Origin: CAYLZW01 sp964388085
GTDB taxonomy: Bacteria; Myxococcota; UBA727; CAYLZW01
Direction of reading: 5' to 3'
Length of the DNA stretch: 13,219 bases
NCBI GenBank assembly: GCA_964388085.1
Contig: CAYLZW010000155.1
Location: forward strand, 1-13,219
Below, piece after piece: positions 5,695 through 10,591 of the stretch. The position numbers and the translations under genes are program-made. The number at the start of each line of letters is the position of its first letter. The stretch's first letter is position 1. The notes beneath the pieces are model-generated. The model was given only the letters and a program-made list of their open reading frames with translations, did no database searches and had not been told where the DNA came from.

Positions 5695-7080
5695 ATGTAT
5701 GTGATGGTCGCATTGATGCTCGCCGCTCAGGCCGCTTCCGGCGCTGAGACGAGCGCACCCGATCCCTCGACGTCGAGCAGCGCGGAGAGCGTCGCCGATC
5801 CGCGGGCGCCCGAGACAGCGGCCCCGAGCGCCGCGCCGGCACCGGCGTCCCCTGTCGCTTCCGGCGCCGCGGCGACGTCGAGCGTGGCCGCGGAGATCTC
5901 CGTGGACGCGATCGTCGACGACGTCATGGCGCGCGCGCTCGACGCCGTGCGGGTGGCCGTGCCGCCGGTGCAGGACAGCGACCGCGCGCGCGGCGAGGTG
6001 CTGCAGCTCCGCGTCGTGCGCGCGCTCATCGACCGCGGTCGCGAGGAGGTGGTGACGCCCGCGATGGTGCAGCGGGCGCTCGGCGACGCGGGCGCGAGCG
6101 CGCTCGCCGGTGACCTCGCGCCGCTGAAGGCGCTCTCGGCCGATCATGTGCTGCTCAGCGAGGTCGTCGACGCCGGTGGCGAGGTGCGGCTGCGCTTGAA
6201 GCTCCTGCACGTCGAGACCGGCGCCGTGCTCGCCGAGAGCAGCGGCGTGCTCTCGGCCGCCGCCACCGCGACCAGCGCGCGCGCGACCACCGTGCGGCGC
6301 GGCATCGACGCCGCCGTGGATCAGCTCTCGGCCGCGCTCGCGAAGCTGCCCGGCGACGTGCGCTACCAGCGCGTCGTGGTCGCCCCCCTCGAGGCGCAGG
6401 GCGAGGCGGTGAGCGCCGGGCGCGTCGATCGCTTCGTGCAGGCGGAGCTCGGCGAAGGGCTGCGCCAGCGCGGCTACCTCGTCGTCGAGCGCGACCGGCT
6501 CTCGAGCGCCATGGCGCAGCTCACGCTGGCGGCGCAGCTCGGCGAGAGTGACGCGCCCGAGCTCGGCAAGATGCTCGACGCCCAGGCGATCGTGCTCGGC
6601 AGCGTGTCCGAGGCGGGCGAGGCCTTCGTGCTCAGCTTGCGCGCGGTCGGCACCGAGGGCGGCGCCGTGCTCGGCGCGGCGGACGCGCGGCTCCCGCGTG
6701 AGGGCGTCGTCACGCTGGCGTCCGACGCCATCGAGACCCGCTCGGCCGGCGAGGCCTTCTTCCGCTCCGCCGTGGCCCCCGGCTGGGGACAGTTCTACAA
6801 TCGTCAATCCGTGAAGGGCGCCGCCTTCGGCGTGGCCACCTACGGCGCGGCCCTGACGACGGTGGGCCTCGGCGTCAGCACGGCGGTGCTGGCCTCGCTC
6901 TACGACAACTACAGCCCGGCCGACGGCGTCACTCCGCAGCAGGCGGGCCAGGAGGCGAAGGGCCTGCGCGAACAGGCGAACGTGCTGTTCACCACGACGG
7001 CCATCTCCGGCGGCCTCACGGCGCTCTTGTGGAGCGCCGGCGCCGTGGACGCGCTGCTCGACGGCATGGCCTACGAGTGA
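5695..7080 (+). CDS. Envelope protein with two FlgO/CsgG-like domains and C-terminal membrane hairpin
   Basis: Encodes 461 residues. GGAGG (5686-5690) lies 4 nt before the ATG. A short hydrophobic start (MYVMVALMLAAQAASG) acts as signal peptide or anchor, followed by a Ser/Ala/Pro linker to about 66. Residues 70-215 and 224-335 look like two copies of the FlgO/CsgG-type alpha/beta unit. The second is clearer: YQRVVVAPLE, a helix, LGEGLRQRGYLVVERDRLSSAM, then LDAQAIVLGSV and a beta-rich end. The first has VLQLRVVRALIDRGREEVVTPAMVQRAL, LSADHVLLSEV and RLRLKLLHVETG. Residues 356-376 contain PGWGQFYNRQSVKGA, a motif found before membrane segments in bacterial envelope proteins (DUF5683-like), followed by hydrophobic stretches at about 376-402 and 430-455. 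It is probably an outer-envelope or secretion-associated protein. The specific role is unknown and the domain calls are by eye. Confidence 0.72.
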   Translation: MYVMVALMLAAQAASGAETSAPDPSTSSSAESVADPRAPETAAPSAAPAPASPVASGAAATSSVAAEISVDAIVDDVMARALDAVRVAVPPVQDSDRARGEVLQLRVVRALIDRGREEVVTPAMVQRALGDAGASALAGDLAPLKALSADHVLLSEVVDAGGEVRLRLKLLHVETGAVLAESSGVLSAAATATSARATTVRRGIDAAVDQLSAALAKLPGDVRYQRVVVAPLEAQGEAVSAGRVDRFVQAELGEGLRQRGYLVVERDRLSSAMAQLTLAAQLGESDAPELGKMLDAQAIVLGSVSEAGEAFVLSLRAVGTEGGAVLGAADARLPREGVVTLASDAIETRSAGEAFFRSAVAPGWGQFYNRQSVKGAAFGVATYGAALTTVGLGVSTAVLASLYDNYSPADGVTPQQAGQEAKGLREQANVLFTTTAISGGLTALLWSAGAVDALLDGMAYE

Positions 7081-7150
7081 CGACGGCGACCGAGGGAGCG
7101 AGGCGCGTTGGCCGCGGCTTGACCTGGCGCGGCGTGCAACCTGACGATAC

Positions 7151-7169
7151 GAATACGATTTTCACTCTC
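7151..7169. promoter_or_regulatory. Candidate Fur autoregulatory box and promoter of fur
   Basis: The 19-mer starting GAATACGATTTTC matches the classical Fur consensus GATAATGATAATCATTATC at 12 of 19 positions. It lies in an AT-rich island, rare in this DNA, 40 bp before the fur start. The island also holds a tandem ATACGA-ATACGA (7147-7158). A TTGACC (7119-7124) could be a -35 element, but no good -10 at 16-18 nt spacing is visible. Fur autoregulation is common, which makes the site plausible but not proven. Confidence 0.45.
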
Positions 7170-7193
7170 AACTCCGCCCCGAGGGGGTGAGAG
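7165..7193 (+). promoter_or_regulatory. Hairpin in the fur 5' leader
   Basis: CTCTCA (7165-7170) pairs with TGAGAG (7188-7193), and CCCC (7177-7180) pairs with GGGG (7184-7187) around a GAG loop, leaving a 6-nt bulge on the left arm. The hairpin ends 4 nt before the GAGG ribosome-binding site (7197-7200) of fur and overlaps the candidate Fur box. It could affect translation or transcript stability. Confidence 0.4.
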
Positions 7194-7208
7194 AGCGAGG
7201 CGGCGACA

Positions 7209-7784
7209 GTGCACGAACCGACCGACGACGGCCGACAGCGCGCGGACAAGGGTGTACGCTCGCGCGCTCCTGCCGAGCCAGGAGCCGACGTCGAGGGTTA
7301 TGCGTCCGTGCCGCAGCCGGATCCAAACGAAGTCCTGCGCAGCTACATCAACGAGCACGGCCTCAAGTCGAGCCGCCAGCGCGAGGTCATCGCCGAGGTC
7401 TTCTTCGAGGCCGGCGGGCACCTGAAGGTCGACGAGCTGCTCGAGCGGGTGCGCGCGGTCGACCCCAAGATCGGCCAGGCGACCGTCTATCGCACCATGA
7501 AGCTGCTCACGAAGTGCGGCCTGGCGCAGCCGCGGCACTTTGGCGACGGGCACACGCGCTACGAGCCGGTCGCGCCCGACGACGAAGAGCACCACGATCA
7601 CCTGATCTGCGACTCCTGCGGGCGCATCGTCGAGTTCATGGACGAGCGCATCGAGGAGCTGCAGGAGGAGGCGGCGGCCGCGCACGGCTTCTCCGTCACG
7701 CACCACAAGATGGAGCTGTACGGCCTCTGCCCCGCTTGCCGGAAGAGCGGCTCCCGTCGTCGTCGCAAGGCCGAGCACGTCTGA
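7209..7784 (+). CDS. fur: Ferric uptake regulator (Fur family)
   Basis: Encodes 191 residues from GTG, with GAGG 8 nt upstream. Residues 1-38 are an extra acidic/basic N-terminal extension; typical Fur proteins are about 140-150 aa. The winged-helix domain follows: GLKSSRQREVIAEVFFEAGGHL, then VDELLERV and the recognition helix IGQATVYRTMKLL (88-100). The dimerisation and metal domain has HHDHLICDSCGRIVEF (128-143), the Fur regulatory metal signature, and both CxxC structural zinc pairs: Cys134/Cys137 and Cys174/Cys177 (CPAC). The tail is basic (SRRRRK). It is expected to bind Fe2+ and repress iron-uptake genes in the cytoplasm. Strong Fur boxes in front of the next operon fit Fur better than PerR or Zur. 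The N-terminal extension is unusual; a start further in, just before residue 40, would give a normal-length protein but lacks the visible ribosome-binding site. Confidence 0.93.
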   Translation: MHEPTDDGRQRADKGVRSRAPAEPGADVEGYASVPQPDPNEVLRSYINEHGLKSSRQREVIAEVFFEAGGHLKVDELLERVRAVDPKIGQATVYRTMKLLTKCGLAQPRHFGDGHTRYEPVAPDDEEHHDHLICDSCGRIVEFMDERIEELQEEAAAAHGFSVTHHKMELYGLCPACRKSGSRRRRKAEHV

Positions 7785-7802
7785 GCCCTGGTCCTGCCGT
7801 TC

Positions 7803-7862
7803 GGCTCGCGGGCTGCGTCCGCCGGAGGGCCGCGCCTCGCCGGAGGAGCGGGCGGCCGAGCC
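7803..7862 (+). terminator. Possible terminator region after fur (GC-rich inverted repeats)
   Basis: GGCTCG (7803-7808) pairs with CGAGCC (7857-7862), and CCGCC (7819-7823) with GGCGG (7851-7855), forming an interrupted long stem between the fur stop and the Fur box. The direct repeat CGCCGGAGG occurs twice inside (7821-7829 and 7838-7846, approximately). There is no U-tract, so Rho-independent termination is uncertain. Its position could insulate fur from the downstream operon. Confidence 0.35.
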
Positions 7863-7868
7863 CCGGTC

Positions 7869-7893
7869 AATATTGATAATGATTCTCCCTATT
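7869..7893. promoter_or_regulatory. Overlapping Fur boxes controlling the imelysin-HTTM-receptor operon
   Basis: The 19-mer at 7869-7887 (AATATTGATAATGATTCTC) matches the Fur consensus GATAATGATAATCATTATC at 15 of 19 positions. A second register, 7875-7893, begins GATAATGAT and matches at 14 of 19. The two are offset by 6 nt, the arrangement expected when two Fur dimers bind overlapping 7-1-7 hexamer repeats. The site is 76-100 bp before the imelysin start, in a small AT-rich island that also contains possible promoter elements (TTGATA at 7873-7878, GATAAT at 7875-7880). The downstream genes are therefore expected to be repressed when iron is plentiful. Confidence 0.85.
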
Positions 7894-7904
7894 GAGTTTT
7901 CGCG

Positions 7905-7926
7905 GACCGTGCACTAGCAAGCGGTC
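7905..7926 (+). promoter_or_regulatory. Leader hairpin upstream of the imelysin gene
   Basis: GACCG (7905-7909) pairs with CGGTC (7922-7926), and TGC (7910-7912) with GCA (7917-7919) around an ACTA tetraloop, with a 2-nt AG bulge. It lies just downstream of the Fur boxes, probably within the transcribed leader. It may be part of the operon's 5' UTR; the function is unknown. Confidence 0.35.
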
Positions 7927-7968
7927 AGCGGCGGCGCTCTCGCGGTCGCGCTCATGGCGGAGGCAAAT

Positions 7969-9177
7969 GTGTCGCGAAGGCTCCCTCTCCTCGTCGTCGC
8001 GGCGCTCGCCTGCGCAAGCACCGGCTGTCCGCCCGAGCAGTCTGGGCCCGACCCGCGGGACGAGCTGCGGACGCGCGTGCTCACGAGCGTGGCGGACGAG
8101 ATCATCCTGCCGACGCTGCGGAGCTTCGCGGACGCGAGCGAGACCCTCGCCGATGCGTGCGCGGCGTGGGCCGCCGAGAGCCCGCCGGGGGAGGCGAGCG
8201 CGGCGCGAACGAGCGCGCAGGCCGCCTTCCACGGCGCGATGGAGCTCTGGCAGGAAGCGGAGCTCCTGCAGGTGGGCCCGGCGGGGGCCATGGGCAAGGT
8301 GATGGGCGGGCAGGACCTGCGCGACGAGATCTACTCGTTCCCGACGACGAACCCCTGCGGCGTCGACGAGGAGCTGGTCGAGAACGTGTTCCGTGACGCG
8401 GGCTTCTTCGAGCGCGAGGCGGTGAACCGGGCGGGTCTCGCCGTGCTCGAGTACCTGCTGTTCGTCGAGGGTGACGCGAACGCATGCGCCGCCGCGCGAC
8501 CCATCAACGCGGAGGGCACCTGGACGGCGCTCGGCAGCGACGAGATCCGCCAGCGGCGGGCCGATTACTGCGCGGCTGCCTCCGCCCACCTCGTCGCCGA
8601 CGCGCAGCGACTACGAGACGCCTGGGAAGAGAGCGACGGTGACTTCCGCGCGCAGCTCGTCGCTCCGGGCGGGGCCGACGCCGTGTACGCGAGCCCGAGC
8701 GAGGCCCTGGACGCGCTCTACCAGGCGATCTTCTACCTCGAGCTCGTCGTGAAGGATCGCAAGCTCGCCGTGCCCGCGGGGTTGCACGTGCTGTGCGCGA
8801 CCGAGAGCTGCCCCGAGCTCGTCGAGTCGCCCTACGCCAAGCGCTCGAAGGAGAACATCGCCGCCAACCTGCGCGCCTTCGAGAAGATCTTCCTCGGGCA
8901 GGCGGACCCGGACGGCAGCGACGGAGCCGGCTTCGATGATCTGCTCGCGGACGCGAACGCCGGCGAGCTCGCCGAGGACATGAAGGCCGACATCGACGCC
9001 GCCGAGGCCGCGCTCGCCGCCTTCGAAGGCAGCCTCGAGGACGCGCTGGTCAGCGACGTCGAGCGCGCCCGCGCGCTGTACGCCACGGTGAAGGTCGTTA
9101 CCGACGACCTCAAGACGCAGCTGCCGTCCGTCCTCGGGCTGCGCGTGCCGCAAGAGGGCGCCGGCGACAATGACTGA
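7969..9177 (+). CDS. Imelysin family (peptidase M75-like) lipoprotein, IrpA-type iron-regulated protein
   Basis: Encodes 402 residues. GTG at 7969 is chosen because GGAGG (7959-7963) lies 5 nt upstream and it gives a compact lipoprotein signal (VSRRLPLLVVAALACASTGC, lipid on Cys20). An in-frame ATG at 7954 has no ribosome-binding site. The mature protein has the two-repeat helical imelysin layout: TVLTSV...IILPTLRSFADA near 37-56, AMELWQEAELLQVGP (90-104), RDEIYSFPTTNPCGVDEEL (118-136), GLAVLEYLLF (156-165), then a second half with SPYAKRSKENIAANLRAFEKIFLG (287-310) and an acidic end (LPSVLGLRVPQEGAGDND). Imelysin proteins sit on the periplasmic or outer face and are linked to iron acquisition. 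The family's GxHxxE motif reads GLAVLE, with His replaced by Ala158. It is the first gene of a Fur-controlled operon and overlaps the next gene by 8 nt. Confidence 0.88.
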   Translation: MSRRLPLLVVAALACASTGCPPEQSGPDPRDELRTRVLTSVADEIILPTLRSFADASETLADACAAWAAESPPGEASAARTSAQAAFHGAMELWQEAELLQVGPAGAMGKVMGGQDLRDEIYSFPTTNPCGVDEELVENVFRDAGFFEREAVNRAGLAVLEYLLFVEGDANACAAARPINAEGTWTALGSDEIRQRRADYCAAASAHLVADAQRLRDAWEESDGDFRAQLVAPGGADAVYASPSEALDALYQAIFYLELVVKDRKLAVPAGLHVLCATESCPELVESPYAKRSKENIAANLRAFEKIFLGQADPDGSDGAGFDDLLADANAGELAEDMKADIDAAEAALAAFEGSLEDALVSDVERARALYATVKVVTDDLKTQLPSVLGLRVPQEGAGDND

Positions 9178-10591
9178 GGCCGGCCGCCCTCCGTTTGTTC
9201 AGCGCGCGCGATCGGCCGCGCTCCGTCCCGTCGACGTGGCGTCGCTCGCGGTGCTGCGCATCCTGTTCGGCGCGCTGCTCTTCGTCGGCACCAGCCGCTT
9301 CGTGCTGCAAGGGTGGGTGGAGCGCCTGTACGGGCAGCCGACCTTCTTCTTCAAGTACTGGGGCTTCTCGTGGGTGGAGGTCTGGCCGCTGTGGGGCATG
9401 TACCTGCACTACGCCGCCCTCGTCGTGCTGGCGCTCTTCATCACGCTCGGCTTGTTCTATCGCGCGGCCGTCACGCTGTTCCTGCTGCTGTTCACCTACC
9501 TGCAGCTCATGGACGTGACGAACTACCTGAACCACTACTACCTCGTCGTGCTGCTGCTCGGCCTCATGGCGCTGTTGCCCATGAACGCCGCCTTCTCGCT
9601 CGACGCGCGACGACGACCGAAGCTCGCGCGGGCGTCCGTGCCGGCCTGGATGATCTGGCTGCTGCGCTTTCAGGTCGGCGTCGTCTACCTGTTCGCGTCG
9701 CTCGCGAAGGTCGGCCCCGACTGGCTGCTGTTCGCGCAGCCGCTCGGCATCTGGCTCGGCACGAAGACGCACCTGCCGTTCATCGGCGCGCTCCTCGAGC
9801 TGCCGTTCTCGGTCTGGCTGTTCAGTTGGGCGGGCTTCCTCTACGACCTCACCATCGTGCTCTGGCTCTCGTGGCCGCGCACGCGGCCCTTCGCGTACCT
9901 GACGGTGCTCGTCTTTCATGGGCTCACGAGCGTGTTCTTCGCCATCGGCATGTTCCCCGTGATCATGGCGGTGTCGACGACGGTGTTCTTCTCCCCGTCG
10001 TGGCCGCGGCGCTTTCTCCGCGGCGCCGCCGCCGCGCCGCCCTCGCTCGCAGCGACGCCCACGCCCGGCGGGTGGACGCGCGCACAGCGCCTCGGCGCCC
10101 TGGCCTTCGCGCTCTACGCGCTCGTGCAGGTGGGCTTGCCACTTCGACACCTCGCGTACCCTGGAGATGTGCTCTGGGGCGAGCAGGGCATGCGCTTTTC
10201 GTGGCGCGTCATGGTGCGCGAGAAGGACGGCGCCGTGACCTATCGCGTGCGGCAGGTGTCGACGGGACGCGAGTGGCTCGCGAGCCCGCACGACTACCTG
10301 ACCTGGCGCCAGGTGCACGAGATGAGCGGCCAGCCCGATCTCATCCTGCAGCTCGCGCAGCACATCGCGCGTGACTTCGAGCGCCGCGGCAAAGGGCCGG
10401 TGGAGGTGCGCGTCGACGCCACGGCCTCGCTGAACGGCCGAGCGCCGGCGCGCCTCATCGATCCGGACGTGGACCTGACGAAGATCGACGACGGCATCGG
10501 CGTGGCGCGCTGGATTCTGCCCGCGCCCGAGACCCCTCCGCTCCTGCCCCGAGGAGCGCCTGCCTTGTTCGTTCAGACAAAGGGCCAGTGA
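9170..10591 (+). CDS. HTTM (vitamin K-dependent gamma-carboxylase-like) integral membrane protein
   Basis: Encodes 473 residues. Hydrophobic segments lie at about 24-40, 78-95, 97-113, 123-138, 160-179, 212-235, 241-258, 260-275 and 305-322. The HTTM-domain hallmarks are visible. MDVTNYLNHYYLVVLL (114-129) aligns with the human GGCX stretch around DKTSWNNHSYLYG, keeping N121-H122 (human H160). VVYLFASLAKVGPDWL (171-186) carries Lys180, aligned with GGCX Lys218, the base that deprotonates vitamin K hydroquinone. A periplasmic-type C-terminal part follows with GEQGMRFSWRVMVREKDG (337-354), also found in GGCX-like proteins. The ATG overlaps the imelysin stop by 8 nt. The catalytic potential is suggestive: it may use a quinol to carboxylate or epoxidise something, but bacterial HTTM substrates are largely unknown. 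Location in a Fur-controlled operon ties it to iron uptake. Confidence 0.87.
   Translation: MTEAGRPPFVQRARSAALRPVDVASLAVLRILFGALLFVGTSRFVLQGWVERLYGQPTFFFKYWGFSWVEVWPLWGMYLHYAALVVLALFITLGLFYRAAVTLFLLLFTYLQLMDVTNYLNHYYLVVLLLGLMALLPMNAAFSLDARRRPKLARASVPAWMIWLLRFQVGVVYLFASLAKVGPDWLLFAQPLGIWLGTKTHLPFIGALLELPFSVWLFSWAGFLYDLTIVLWLSWPRTRPFAYLTVLVFHGLTSVFFAIGMFPVIMAVSTTVFFSPSWPRRFLRGAAAAPPSLAATPTPGGWTRAQRLGALAFALYALVQVGLPLRHLAYPGDVLWGEQGMRFSWRVMVREKDGAVTYRVRQVSTGREWLASPHDYLTWRQVHEMSGQPDLILQLAQHIARDFERRGKGPVEVRVDATASLNGRAPARLIDPDVDLTKIDDGIGVARWILPAPETPPLLPRGAPALFVQTKGQ

Noticed and set aside
4853..5704. 283-aa plus-strand open frame in the middle block
   Set aside because: The opposite frame has a signal peptide and balanced composition. 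This one is Ala/Gly/Arg/Val-biased and runs past the start of the real gene at 5695.
7954..7968. ATG at 7954 as the start of the imelysin gene
   Set aside because: It has no ribosome-binding site, and the GGAGG lies inside the extension, perfectly placed for GTG 7969, which gives a standard lipoprotein signal.
10588..10590. GTG at 10588 as the start of the receptor gene
   Set aside because: It directly precedes an ATG in the TGATG overlap; the ATG is preferred, though the one-codon difference cannot be settled from sequence alone.
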